DNA from: Mesorhizobium sp.
GTDB taxonomy: Bacteria; Pseudomonadota; Alphaproteobacteria; Rhizobiales; Rhizobiaceae
Length of the DNA: 64,000 nt
Assembly: GCA_004017275.1 (NCBI GenBank)
Contig: SAKE01000024.1
Coordinates: 18,392-82,391, forward strand
Reading direction: 5' to 3'
Of this stretch, positions 35,127-43,400 are shown one piece after another (the first letter of the stretch is position 1; each line of letters starts with the position of its first letter). Under the pieces are notes generated by a model. The model was not told where the DNA came from. It did no database searches and worked only from the letters and a program-made list of their open reading frames with translations. The position numbers were made by a program, and so were the translations under genes.

Positions 35127-35759
35127 TTGACTGATACTAGTCCGTATCGCGCATTGGTGGCTCACTACGAGGCGTGTCTTGCGCGCCACGGGGACACCCC
35201 TCAAGGAGTCGACTGGCCCGATGCCGAGGGTGCGGCGACGCGGTATCGCATCATGGCAGAAGTGGTGCGTGAGCGCGACCCAGTCGATCTGCTCGACTTC
35301 GGCTGCGGTGCCGGCCATTTCCTCGGCTATCTGCGCCAATCCGATCTCAAGGTACGATACAGGGGACTTGATCTGTCGGCGCGGTTCATTGATCTGTGCC
35401 GGCGTAAATATCCCGACGAGGGTTTTGATTGCGTCGACGTGATGGAGCACGGCGCGGCTGTGCCCGAGGCCGACTACATCATCATGAACGGTGTCTTCAC
35501 GGAGCGCTGCGGCGTCGCCTATGAGACGATGTTCGAAGCCATGACCCGGTTGCTGGCAAAGGTGTTCCCGCGGGCACGCAAGGGTATCGCCTTCAACCTG
35601 ATGTCGAAACACGTCGACTGGGAACGCGATGACCTTTTTCATGTCCCCTATGACCGGATTGGCCACTTCGTCGTCAGTCAATTGTCGCGCCATCACCTTA
35701 TCCGCGCCGACTACGGACTCTATGAATACACTGTTTACGTTTACAAGGCTGCCGCATAA
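35127..35759 (+). CDS. Class I SAM-dependent methyltransferase
   Basis: The 210-residue protein has motif I VDLLDFGCGAGHFLGYL, the acidic end of strand 2 in YRGLDLSARFIDLC and motif post-I/II around DYIIMNGVFTER. The start is TTG at 35127. A five-codon frame beginning ATG at 35113 ends in a TGA that overlaps this TTG, which would allow coupled re-initiation. It opens the five-gene plus-strand operon of the cassette. The acceptor is unknown; a sugar hydroxyl or amine fits the context. Confidence 0.85.
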   Translation: MTDTSPYRALVAHYEACLARHGDTPQGVDWPDAEGAATRYRIMAEVVRERDPVDLLDFGCGAGHFLGYLRQSDLKVRYRGLDLSARFIDLCRRKYPDEGFDCVDVMEHGAAVPEADYIIMNGVFTERCGVAYETMFEAMTRLLAKVFPRARKGIAFNLMSKHVDWERDDLFHVPYDRIGHFVVSQLSRHHLIRADYGLYEYTVYVYKAAA

Positions 35760-35822
35760 CCGGCCGATCCACGAGTGGGGACGAGCGGGCCAGGGATACA
35801 AGGCATAGAGCGCGGGGGCGGC

Positions 35823-36491
35823 ATGGCGGATGTAGTCATTTTTGGGGCAGGGCAGCTCGCCGAAGTTGGCAAGGCCTACCTCGACAGATTCGGCGACGAC
35901 CGTGTCGTCGGTTTCACCGTCGACGAAGCCTTCCTCACGCAGACCGAGTTCAAAGGCCTTCCCGTGGTTGCCTGGGAAAGGCTTGAGGAGCGCTTCCCGC
36001 CTGATACCGTCAAGCTCCTCGGTCCGCTCAGCTACCAGAACCTCAACGAGTTTCGCCGCAATCGGCATCGAGAAGGCAGGGCGCGTGGATACAGTTTCGC
36101 GCGCTTTATCCACCCCTCAACCCACAATATGACGGAGACGATCGGCGACAACTGTTTCATCCTGGAAAACTGCACGTTGCAGCCGTTTGTCCGCCTCGGC
36201 GAGGGCATCATTATCTGGAGCGGCAGCCATGTGGGTCATCACTCCATAGTCGAGGACTTCTGCTTCGTGTCGTCGCAGGTGGGATTGGCGAGCGGCGTCC
36301 ATATCGGTACGTGCAGCCTGATCGGTGGCCAGGTCGGCGTCGACAACGGCATCAGCATCGGAGCGGGAAGCTATATCGAGTCCCGTTGTATGATCCGGCG
36401 CGACGTGCCGCCCAACAGTGTGGTTCGTCATCCATCGGATTTGCCGAAGCCCTACTCCAGCGCTCGTATCAAGTCGATGAAGTTCCGCTGA
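35823..36491 (+). CDS. NeuD-like hexapeptide acyltransferase
   Basis: The 222-residue protein starts with a Rossmann-like segment ADVVIFGAGQLAEVGKAYL, the nucleotide-sugar-binding domain of NeuD/PglD-type enzymes, followed by left-handed beta-helix repeats (IGDNCFILENCTLQPFVRLG, IWSGSHVGHHS, IGGQVGVDNGISIGAGS). The histidine in GHHSIVED is a likely catalytic base. These enzymes N- or O-acetylate sugars. The start at 35823 is preferred to a GTG-led extension at 35775. Its stop overlaps the next start (TGATG). Confidence 0.85.
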   Translation: MADVVIFGAGQLAEVGKAYLDRFGDDRVVGFTVDEAFLTQTEFKGLPVVAWERLEERFPPDTVKLLGPLSYQNLNEFRRNRHREGRARGYSFARFIHPSTHNMTETIGDNCFILENCTLQPFVRLGEGIIIWSGSHVGHHSIVEDFCFVSSQVGLASGVHIGTCSLIGGQVGVDNGISIGAGSYIESRCMIRRDVPPNSVVRHPSDLPKPYSSARIKSMKFR

Positions 36492-37444
36492 TGCCCAACC
36501 ATCAGAGGGAATGGACCCGGCAGGGATTGCTAGTGCCGCTAAAGGCGGGGCACGGTTGGTGGGTCAGTCACGCGCAGGTTCCAACGGTCCTGGCCCTTTC
36601 GCCCCGGCTTTGGCGCATCTATTTCGCTGGACGCAACAGTGACAACCTGTCGTCCATTCTGGCCGTTGATGTCGACCCGCAAGACGGTATGCGTGTCTTG
36701 GAGGAGCATCTCGATCCGATCCTAGAATGGGGTCCGTCAGGAACCTTCGATTGCTCGGGGTTGGGGCCGTCCTGCGCGCTGATGATCGACGGGCGCGTTC
36801 ACCTCTACTATTCCGGCATCTACCCGCGCAGCGATGTCAGCTTCCAGATCGCGATCGGGCTCGCCATCAGTGAGGATGGGCTGAGTTTCAAGAGGGCATT
36901 TGCAGGGCCGATCCGCGGTATTGGTCCGGTGGATCCTTATTTCGTGTCGACCCCCTTTGTCGGTGCCGCCGAGGGCGGCTATCGTATGTGGTATGCCAGT
37001 GGGACGGGCTGGGCCAAGGTCAGGGATGTCCTGGAACCGGATTACGTCCTTCGCAGCTGTTTTTCACCAGATGGCATGATGTGGGAAACGGGCTCGAGTA
37101 TCGTCCTGGGCGATGATCTTGCCGACGGCGTGAGCCAGACGCGCCCCTGGATCACACAGGAGGCTGGTGGCATGCGCCTGTGGTACAGCCGCCGCGGGCG
37201 GGATTTTCGTGCCGGCGGCAACGAATCCTACCGGCTATTTTCCCGAAGCATAGACACTCGGGATGGAGCCGTCGGCGAAGCCGAGCCGGTGATCTTCAGC
37301 GGTGCACCGGCCGCCGGCGAATTCGATAGCTGGATGCAGGCTTATTGCTGCATCATCCAGCGCCCGGCCGGTGAAGTGATGTTCTACAATGGCAACGGGT
37401 TCGGCCAGGCCGGTATCGGCTGGGCAACTCGTGATTCGATATGA
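36491..37444 (+). CDS. Glycosidase-like beta-propeller protein
   Basis: The 317-residue protein starts at the ATG that overlaps the acyltransferase stop. Repeated blades read VHLYYSGIYPRSDVSFQIAI, LAISEDGLSFKR, YRMWYASGTGW and MRLWYSRRGRDFR, the pattern of five-bladed propellers of the GH32/GH43/GH130 type. Aspartates in FDCSGLGPS and GPVDPYFVSTP may line an active site, but a full catalytic triad cannot be assigned. It has no signal peptide, so it should act in the cytosol, possibly on the glycan precursor. Confidence 0.7.
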   Translation: MPNHQREWTRQGLLVPLKAGHGWWVSHAQVPTVLALSPRLWRIYFAGRNSDNLSSILAVDVDPQDGMRVLEEHLDPILEWGPSGTFDCSGLGPSCALMIDGRVHLYYSGIYPRSDVSFQIAIGLAISEDGLSFKRAFAGPIRGIGPVDPYFVSTPFVGAAEGGYRMWYASGTGWAKVRDVLEPDYVLRSCFSPDGMMWETGSSIVLGDDLADGVSQTRPWITQEAGGMRLWYSRRGRDFRAGGNESYRLFSRSIDTRDGAVGEAEPVIFSGAPAAGEFDSWMQAYCCIIQRPAGEVMFYNGNGFGQAGIGWATRDSI

Positions 37445-37453
37445 GCGCAACGC

Positions 37454-38395
37454 ATGACTTTCGAATTTCGCATCCCGATCCTGCCGGAGCCGGAGTTTTT
37501 TTCGAACGTCAAGCTGGCTGCTTTGTCGTTGGCCAAGCTTGGTGGCGCCTATGCAACCGCCCCCATTGTGGTCTCGGCGGGGGGGCATGCCGACGCCAGC
37601 GAAATCTGTGCCGTCAATCGCTGGTCGCGGACCTATCCGGTAATCTGGCGTCCGGTACCTCACCCTGTCAGTGATCGGGGCTTTTCCTCGGGCTTTGACC
37701 GTTATGCCGAACCGCCACGCGGCGATGTCATCATCCTTGCAGACGCCGACGCCTGCCTGATGCGGCCGATCGACGACCTTCTGCGACGTATGCGTGACGC
37801 CGAACGGCCCACCGTTGCCGGCCTGTCGGCGCATTTCTCGCCGTTTTCGAGAGGCGGCGCGGAAAATGACGCCGCGTGGCGCCAACTTCTCGATGCATTC
37901 GGCTTCGGCGACACGTCCCTTGACTGGCGATATTCCCAGTCCCCGGATGAAGTCTTCGGCGGCTGCCCGGCCTATTTCAACTATGGCTTCGTCGTCTTCA
38001 ACAAAACGGCGTTCACCGCCATTCAGCCGTTGATCCGCCCCCTGACGGCGAGAGTGTTGGACTATTTGAAGGATAAACCCTCGATCGTCTTTTCTGGTCA
38101 GATCGCGCTGTCGTTGGCCATCCTGACGGCAGGAGCCGATGCTTTGCCGCTCGGGCCGGAATACAATTGCCCAAACTCGGATGAGATGCTGACGTACGGG
38201 CTCCGCGATGCCGCGGATATCCACGTGCTGCACTATTTGCGTCGCGACCAGTTCGACCGCCACAGCTTCTTATGCAATCGGGACGAATTCGATGCGTTCT
38301 GCAGCAAGCCGTTCGCGTCTCTCGTGCTGCAAGCGTTCCAGCGGCACGTGCTAAGCCTGACCTACCCATTCTACGGCGAGGGCGTAACACGGTGA
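37454..38395 (+). CDS. Glycosyltransferase-like protein (GT-A type)
   Basis: The 313-residue protein has a DxD-type motif in VIILADADACLMRPIDDL at about residue 95-100, preceded by strands typical of a GT-A nucleotide-sugar fold. GGCPAYFNYGFVVFNK resembles the acceptor-side segment of GT8/GT-like proteins. I cannot name the family. It lies nine bases after the propeller gene and overlaps the WbqC gene by four bases (GTGA), so it belongs to the operon. Confidence 0.6.
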   Translation: MTFEFRIPILPEPEFFSNVKLAALSLAKLGGAYATAPIVVSAGGHADASEICAVNRWSRTYPVIWRPVPHPVSDRGFSSGFDRYAEPPRGDVIILADADACLMRPIDDLLRRMRDAERPTVAGLSAHFSPFSRGGAENDAAWRQLLDAFGFGDTSLDWRYSQSPDEVFGGCPAYFNYGFVVFNKTAFTAIQPLIRPLTARVLDYLKDKPSIVFSGQIALSLAILTAGADALPLGPEYNCPNSDEMLTYGLRDAADIHVLHYLRRDQFDRHSFLCNRDEFDAFCSKPFASLVLQAFQRHVLSLTYPFYGEGVTR

Positions 38396-39063
38396 CAAGC
38401 AAGCGCACCATTGCTGTCATGCAGCCATACTTCTTCCCCTATGCCGGTTATTTCCGACTAATGGCCGCATGTGACGTCTTCGTGGTTTTCGACGATGTCC
38501 AGTTCCCGCGTCGGGGGCGCGTTCATCGCTGCGAAATGACGCCAGGTCGCTGGCTGACATTGCCGCTCGCGCCCATGCCGTTCGACACATTGATTAAAAA
38601 CCTCCGCTGGGCGAGCGAGGCCCGGTCCACTCTCGATAACCGCCTTGCCACCTTCGGCCTGCCGGGCCAAGCGACAACGCCGACCGCGCTGCGGATCAGC
38701 CGCTATTTGGCGGGCCCCCTTGGCGACATGGCCGGCTATCTCGAAGAAGGTCTTCGGCTAACAGTCGACGCGCTTGAATTCGAACCCGAGATCTTGCGCA
38801 GTTCAAGTATCGACGTCGACCCCAACTTGCGAGGGCAGGAGCGGATCATCAGCATCGTACGGGCGCTCGGTGGGCAGCGCTACATCAATGCTCCCGGCGG
38901 GCGCAGCCTATATACGGCCGATGCCTTCCAGCAAGCCGGCATCGATTTGCAATTTCTTGTGCCTTACGCAGGGCGGTTCTCCCACATTCTGCCGGCCTTG
39001 CTTGGCGATGATCTCGCCGATCTTCGCAACGATGTCCGAGCCACTTGCCAATGGGCCTCGTGA
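38392..39063 (+). CDS. WbqC-family protein
   Basis: The 223-residue protein begins at a GTG that overlaps the preceding stop. The opening IAVMQPYFFPYAGYFRLM, then FVVFDDVQFPRRGRVHRC and the C-terminal YINAPGGRSLYTADAFQQAGI are the WbqC (PF08889) signature. Family genes sit in O-antigen, flagellin-glycan and other polysaccharide clusters, often beside DegT and SAM methyltransferase genes. The reaction is unproven. It is the last gene of the cassette, 22 bases from the right repeat. Confidence 0.92.
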   Translation: MTSKRTIAVMQPYFFPYAGYFRLMAACDVFVVFDDVQFPRRGRVHRCEMTPGRWLTLPLAPMPFDTLIKNLRWASEARSTLDNRLATFGLPGQATTPTALRISRYLAGPLGDMAGYLEEGLRLTVDALEFEPEILRSSSIDVDPNLRGQERIISIVRALGGQRYINAPGGRSLYTADAFQQAGIDLQFLVPYAGRFSHILPALLGDDLADLRNDVRATCQWAS

Positions 39064-39085
39064 GCTGATCGTTCGGCAGTTGTTC

Positions 39086-39165
39086 CCGATCGCATCCAAC
39101 GCCACCGCCGAAGGCCGCGCCCAGAACCGCCGTGTCGAGATCCAGTTGCCGCCGCTCACCTGAGC
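39086..39165 (+). repeat. Direct repeat, right copy (OmpA 3'-end fragment)
   Basis: This is the second copy of the 80-base sequence at 32065-32144, with one substitution. It encodes the last OmpA residues through its TGA at 39161-39163 but has no start, so it is a displaced gene end. It marks the right edge of the cassette. Confidence 0.95.
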
Positions 39166-39186
39166 TGTTCGGCAAACCATTGCGAA

Positions 39187-39211
39187 ACAGCCCCGCGTGG
39201 GGCCGTTTTTG
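39187..39211 (+). terminator. Copy of the OmpA gene terminator
   Basis: ACAGCCCCGCGTGGGGCCGT followed by TTTTTG is the hairpin of 32165 with two substitutions. It lies the same distance (plus one base) after the repeat as the original, but the bases in between differ completely. Confidence 0.85.
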
Positions 39212-39398
39212 TTTGAGCCGACATCGGCGCTCTTTAGGTATAGAATTAGCTATTGCTAAAATAATGCTTTCCCGCAACCATGGAAAGGAATAGCATCGTC
39301 GCTGTTCCGGAGGGGATGAGGCGGTGTAACCGGCCGCGCAATCAGCATTTTTCCGCCTCGGTCTTGCACGGCCAGATCAGAAAGTCTGGGAGGAATGC

Positions 39399-40004
39399 AT
39401 GACAAGAACAGCCAGCCTTGGGCGCTACGGCGTCCTCGTTTTAACAGGTTTCGTAGGCGCATGGTTGGGCGTCGCTACGGCTCGGGCCGAGGACGCCAAC
39501 AAGGCCGACATCGATGCCTTGAAGAAGTCGCTCGCCAAATATGAGGACTACACCGCCGCCGTCCGCGACCTCTATTTGTCGACGGTCGGCTGCGTCTACT
39601 ACAGTGGAGAAAAGATAGCCGGCGCGATGGATTACCCGAAGGGCGCCATGGGCATTCATTTCGTCAATGTCCCGAGTATCGGCCAAAAACTCGACCCGAT
39701 GCATCCCAACGTCCTGATCTACGAACCGACCAAGAAGGGCTTGCACCTGGTGGGCGTAGAATGGCTGGTGCCTCTGACGCCGGACATCAAGGAACCTCCG
39801 AAGCTCTTCGGCCAAACCTTCATGGGGCCGATGGAGGGACACTATCCGCTCATCCCGAAGGAGTTCGTCCACTACGACCTTCATGCCTGGCTCGGGGACA
39901 ACCCGAACGGCATGTTCAGTCCGACCAACCCGAACGTGAAATGCTCGAAGGCCGAGTTTCCGATGCTGGAAAAGCCGACCAAGATGATGCCTGGGCCGAT
40001 GTAA
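39399..40004 (+). CDS. Exported hypothetical protein
   Basis: The 201-residue protein has a signal peptide (residues 1-30, ending ATARA). The mature part has YTAAVRDLYLSTVGCVYYSG, GAMGIHFVNVPSIGQKLDPMHPNVLIYEP and EFVHYDLHAWLGDNPNGMFSPTNPNV. I have seen this pattern in uncharacterised secreted proteins but know no function. The His/Met/Cys content could suit metal binding. It is monocistronic. Confidence 0.65.
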   Translation: MTRTASLGRYGVLVLTGFVGAWLGVATARAEDANKADIDALKKSLAKYEDYTAAVRDLYLSTVGCVYYSGEKIAGAMDYPKGAMGIHFVNVPSIGQKLDPMHPNVLIYEPTKKGLHLVGVEWLVPLTPDIKEPPKLFGQTFMGPMEGHYPLIPKEFVHYDLHAWLGDNPNGMFSPTNPNVKCSKAEFPMLEKPTKMMPGPM

Positions 40005-40179
40005 CTGGCGAGTGAGGCTTGCTAGGGCGTGAACTCATAAGCGGGCATGGTTGGATCAAGCACGTATGTCCGCTTCCGAGGCGAAAGCGGCCATTCTCGG
40101 CTACCGTTGCCATGTCGCCCGCCAGCAAGCCCTTGTTCTGAGACAAACCCGTCATCGAACTCTCATCAGGGAGGATATA

Positions 40180-41085
40180 ATGATCAAGCGGGGACGCATG
40201 TGGGCGATAAGGGCTTCGTGGGTCCTTTGGCTTTTTACACTGCCTGCCCAGGCGAACAACTTAGGTGATCTTGTCAGGAATGGCGACGTCGCAGCTGTAA
40301 CTTCCGCCTTGGACAAAGGCGCCGCTATTAACGAAATTGATGGTGTCTCGGCGCTCTATATCGCCTGCGAAGCCGGAAATGTCGATTTGGCAAAACTTCT
40401 GATCAATCGTGGGGCGGACGTTAACCTGCCCGTCAGTTGGCAAAGAACGCCACTCTACGCCGCCAACAAGGGTGGGTACGGTGACATCGTGAAGCTGTTA
40501 CTCGATAATGGGGCCAATCCAAATCAGTTGGCGAAAGCGCAGACCCCGCTGCACGTGGCGGCCGAGAATGGCTGCCTTCAGTGCGTCATCCACCTCGTGG
40601 ATGCTGGAGCAGATGTCAATGCTCTGACATCGAATGGAAGCCCGCCCATACATTTGGCCAAGCTCAGAGGTCACGACGACGTCGTGGCCTATTTGCACAG
40701 CCATGGCGCCGGACGACCGGCCATTGCGCCGATTTCGGCACGACTTGCATCGGCAAACGCTGAATCGGGCAAAGAAATTTTCGGCAGAACGTGCGGGGCT
40801 TGTCACCTTGTAGTGCCGGGGGTCAAGAATCCCAAGCCCAATCTGTGGGGCATCGTAGGGCGGCGAAAGGCTTCGCAAGGCGATGCCGAGTATTCGTCAA
40901 GTCTAAAGGATGCTGGTGGCGATTGGACCTTTGAGGAACTCAATTTTTTTATCTCAAACCCCGCGCTCATTTTGCCTGGAACAGATATGAATTTCCCGGG
41001 TCTGCAGGACGAGAAACAGCGGGCAGACCTCATCGCCTATCTGCGGACCTTGAGTGACACACCGTTGCCGCTTCCTGAGAATTGA
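40180..41085 (+). CDS. Exported ankyrin-repeat / cytochrome c fusion protein
   Basis: The ATG at 40180 has GGGAGG nearby upstream. Residues 1-26 form a signal peptide ending PAQA. About four ankyrin repeats follow (residues 28-175), for example SALYIACEAGNVDLAKLLI and TPLHVAAENGCLQCVIHLV. After a linker, a class I cytochrome c domain carries CGACH at 205-209 and Met270 in GTDMNFPGL as the second haem ligand. It should be matured by the periplasmic haem lyase system. The ankyrin part probably docks a partner protein; the electron partner is unknown. Confidence 0.85.
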   Translation: MIKRGRMWAIRASWVLWLFTLPAQANNLGDLVRNGDVAAVTSALDKGAAINEIDGVSALYIACEAGNVDLAKLLINRGADVNLPVSWQRTPLYAANKGGYGDIVKLLLDNGANPNQLAKAQTPLHVAAENGCLQCVIHLVDAGADVNALTSNGSPPIHLAKLRGHDDVVAYLHSHGAGRPAIAPISARLASANAESGKEIFGRTCGACHLVVPGVKNPKPNLWGIVGRRKASQGDAEYSSSLKDAGGDWTFEELNFFISNPALILPGTDMNFPGLQDEKQRADLIAYLRTLSDTPLPLPEN

Positions 41086-41188
41086 TTGCTCCTGTCTGGC
41101 GGCACTGTGATCCGCAAATTGACTTGCGGCGGCGCGAGCGGAATCGACCCCCCTAAGATCAAGAACGCACGCGGATGCGAACGTGGCC

Positions 41189-41455
41189 CTAGGAGCGGGC
41201 GGGCGGATCGACGATCATTGCAACGATCCGGCGTACGATTGGAAGGACGATCAGCAGGCTCGGAAACGCGACAAGCCATGATGCTGCCCATGCATACGAC
41301 CAAGTCGCCACGAAATCGCTCGCCCAGCCCGTGCCTATTGCCGTCGAAACCGCCGAGACAATGCAGGACATGAGAATTGAAAGAACGAACGGCATCACCA
41401 CAGTGCTGTAGGAAGGCGGTAGTTTTCTCAATTTCAAAACCTTGTCTCGTGACAT
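41189..41455 (-). CDS. DUF2798 membrane protein
   Basis: The 88-residue protein has two membrane helices: VVMPFVLSILMSCIVSAVST and WAASWLVAFPSLLIVLPIV. This arrangement with a short WxxxW loop (ATWSYAWAAS) and a C-terminal PIVRRIVA is DUF2798. Function is unknown. It lies 47 bases downstream of the NmrA-like gene on the same strand and may share its transcript. Confidence 0.8.
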   Translation of the reverse strand: MSRDKVLKLRKLPPSYSTVVMPFVLSILMSCIVSAVSTAIGTGWASDFVATWSYAWAASWLVAFPSLLIVLPIVRRIVAMIVDPPARS

Positions 41456-41502
41456 GAAAATCTCCTGGTCAGAAAATGTGAGTTGAGCGGTTGCGAGTGC
41501 GA

Positions 41503-42387
41503 TCAGACGGCGCGTGCGCTTCGTTGGGCCAGTTCGCCAATGAAGCTTCGTAAAGAGCGCGGCTCGCGGCCCAGGGCTGCACGCAATGTCAGGCTGTTTC
41601 CGCCGACGCCATAGTGCGCGTAGTGATCAAATACCTTGGCCAGCAGATACATCTGACCATCACTGTAGGGGAGACGGGCATTCGCCGCCCATTCGCCAAA
41701 TGCCGGCTCGCCGGCAGAGATCGGGCGGCCGAGTTCCTCGCCCATCATTGAAACGATCTCGTCGCGGCTGTGCATACCGGCGCAAAGTTCTAGCGTCGCA
41801 TAGGCCAGTCGCGCTTCGGTCAAAGCGATCGCAGCCACTTCGGCGACATCGCGGTAATCGACACGCGCCAGCTTGGCTGTTGTTGGAAACGGTTCCGAGA
41901 AGACGCCGTGCTCGACAATAAACGGCCAACCCGCTTCGATGTTCTGCATGAAGTTGGCAGGGTGCAGAATGGTGTATTCCATGTCAGTCGAATAGAGGGC
42001 AGCCTCGACCGGCACCTTGCTCGCGTGGTTTTCCAGCCTCGTGTTGGTGGGTTGGATCACCGACGAGAACACGAATTTTCGAACGCCTGCCCGGCTCGCC
42101 GCTTCAACCATGGCAACACCCATCGCCGCTTCATCGGGGGCGAAAGCCGGCCCGATGTGAAAGACGCCGTCGACGCCCTCAACGGCGCTTTCCAGACTCT
42201 GATGGTTGCGCAAATCTCCAGTCACGACCTCGGATGCGCCGAGTTTCCTAGCCTTTTCGATGTTCGCGGGACGGTCGCGAACGAGTGCTCGAACACTGGC
42301 ATTGCGGCGGACAAGCTCAGGCACGACAAGTCCGGCAAAGCGGCCGGTGGCGCCAACGACCAGGACGGTTGGATTGGGTGCTCGCAT
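41503..42387 (-). CDS. NmrA-like NAD(P)-binding protein
   Basis: The 294-residue protein starts at the ATG at 42387; the open frame continues far upstream but overlaps the divergent LysR gene and is not homologous in character. The Rossmann motif is TVLVVGATGRFAGLVVPEL, followed by EVVTGDLRNHQSLESAVEGVDGVF and PANFMQNIEAGW, as in NmrA/SDR atypical proteins such as quinone reductase-like sensors. The divergent LysR regulator, 118 bases away, probably controls it. Confidence 0.88.
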   Translation of the reverse strand: MRAPNPTVLVVGATGRFAGLVVPELVRRNASVRALVRDRPANIEKARKLGASEVVTGDLRNHQSLESAVEGVDGVFHIGPAFAPDEAAMGVAMVEAASRAGVRKFVFSSVIQPTNTRLENHASKVPVEAALYSTDMEYTILHPANFMQNIEAGWPFIVEHGVFSEPFPTTAKLARVDYRDVAEVAAIALTEARLAYATLELCAGMHSRDEIVSMMGEELGRPISAGEPAFGEWAANARLPYSDGQMYLLAKVFDHYAHYGVGGNSLTLRAALGREPRSLRSFIGELAQRSARAV

Positions 42388-42505
42388 GACGTTTCCTTCC
42401 ATCAAGCCGGCCGTTTCGAGGCCTCTTGCAGGAAAATAAAACGCCGCGAAGCGCGTTACAATTGCGGTATATTGCGATAGATTCTCTCGATCTTCGGGAG
42501 AATCC

Positions 42506-43399
42506 ATGAGCCGGACAGATGATTTTGAAGCTTTTATCGCAGTCGTCGAGCTGGGAAGTCTGACGGCTGCCGCACACCGACTGAGCCGCTCGCTGCAGGC
42601 GATCAGCCGGTCCTTGGCGACATTGGAAGAATCAGTCGGGGTGGAACTCGTCCACAGAACAACACGCCGCTCGACACCGAGCGAAGCCGGAGCGGCTTTT
42701 TTCCACCGCATCAAACCCGCCATCGAGGAAATAAATGAAGCCCGACTACAAGCGGCCAACCTGCGATCGGAGCCGTCAGGCATCCTGCGCGTGAGCGCCC
42801 CAGTCCTGTTCGGTCCCGATTTCCTCGTACCTGTCATCGCCGAGTACATGCGGATGTATCCTCGGGTCGAGGTTGATCTCCAGCTTTCCGATGGATTTGT
42901 CGATCTCGGTGCCGAAGGCCTCGATTTGGCGATACGAATCGGCAATTTGCCGGATTCCAGCTTGCGAGCGAAACGCCTGGGCGCATTGCGGCGCGTCGTA
43001 TTCGGCGCACCGTCCTACTTTGGACAGCGCGGTCGCCCGATCCATCCCTTCGACCTGAGTGCGCATAGCTGCATCGTTCGAACCGTCGACGAGCGTCCGG
43101 GCGAATGGATGTTTCAGATTGAAGGAAAGCCTCGCGCGGTCAAGGTCGCCGGCGCTTTTCGGTCCAATTTGATGACGCCCATCTATGCCGCCGCAATCCA
43201 CGGGTTGGGCTTGGGCTACTCGCCCCTTTGGCAGATAAAACATTTGGTGGATGAGGGTCGCGTCGAGTTGGTCTTGACCGAATTCGAGCCGGTGCCGGTG
43301 CCGATACACGCCCTCTGGCCGGAAGGCAGATCATCTTCCGCCAAGGTTCGCGCGTTCCTGGACATGTTGGCGTCCCGCTTGGAACTCAAAAACCTTTAG
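42506..43399 (+). CDS. LysR-family transcriptional regulator
   Basis: The 297-residue protein has an N-terminal winged helix (DDFEAFIAVVELGSLTAAAHRLSRSLQAISRSLATLEE) and a LysR substrate-binding domain with GILRVSAPVLFGPDFLVPVIAEYMR. It is divergent from the NmrA-like gene. Their shared spacer has two ATTGCG copies ten bases apart (42462-42480 region) that could be part of the operator. The inducer is unknown. Confidence 0.92.
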   Translation: MSRTDDFEAFIAVVELGSLTAAAHRLSRSLQAISRSLATLEESVGVELVHRTTRRSTPSEAGAAFFHRIKPAIEEINEARLQAANLRSEPSGILRVSAPVLFGPDFLVPVIAEYMRMYPRVEVDLQLSDGFVDLGAEGLDLAIRIGNLPDSSLRAKRLGALRRVVFGAPSYFGQRGRPIHPFDLSAHSCIVRTVDERPGEWMFQIEGKPRAVKVAGAFRSNLMTPIYAAAIHGLGLGYSPLWQIKHLVDEGRVELVLTEFEPVPVPIHALWPEGRSSSAKVRAFLDMLASRLELKNL

Positions 43400-43400
43400 A

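Larger units (their letters stand above)
32145..39085. mobile_element. Putative genomic island bounded by 80-bp direct repeats
   Basis: The segment lies between two near-identical copies of the OmpA gene's 3' end and carries only the seven-gene cassette. Insertion at the 3' end of a gene with restoration of its reading frame is typical of site-specific integration. No integrase, recombinase or insertion sequence is visible inside, so it may be a remnant, an element mobilised in trans, or the product of homologous recombination between two ompA-like loci. Confidence 0.6.

Noticed and set aside
42388..42945. N-terminal extension of the NmrA-like protein to 480 residues
   Set aside because: It runs antisense across the divergent LysR gene; the Rossmann motif starts properly at 42387 with an AAGGA site upstream.
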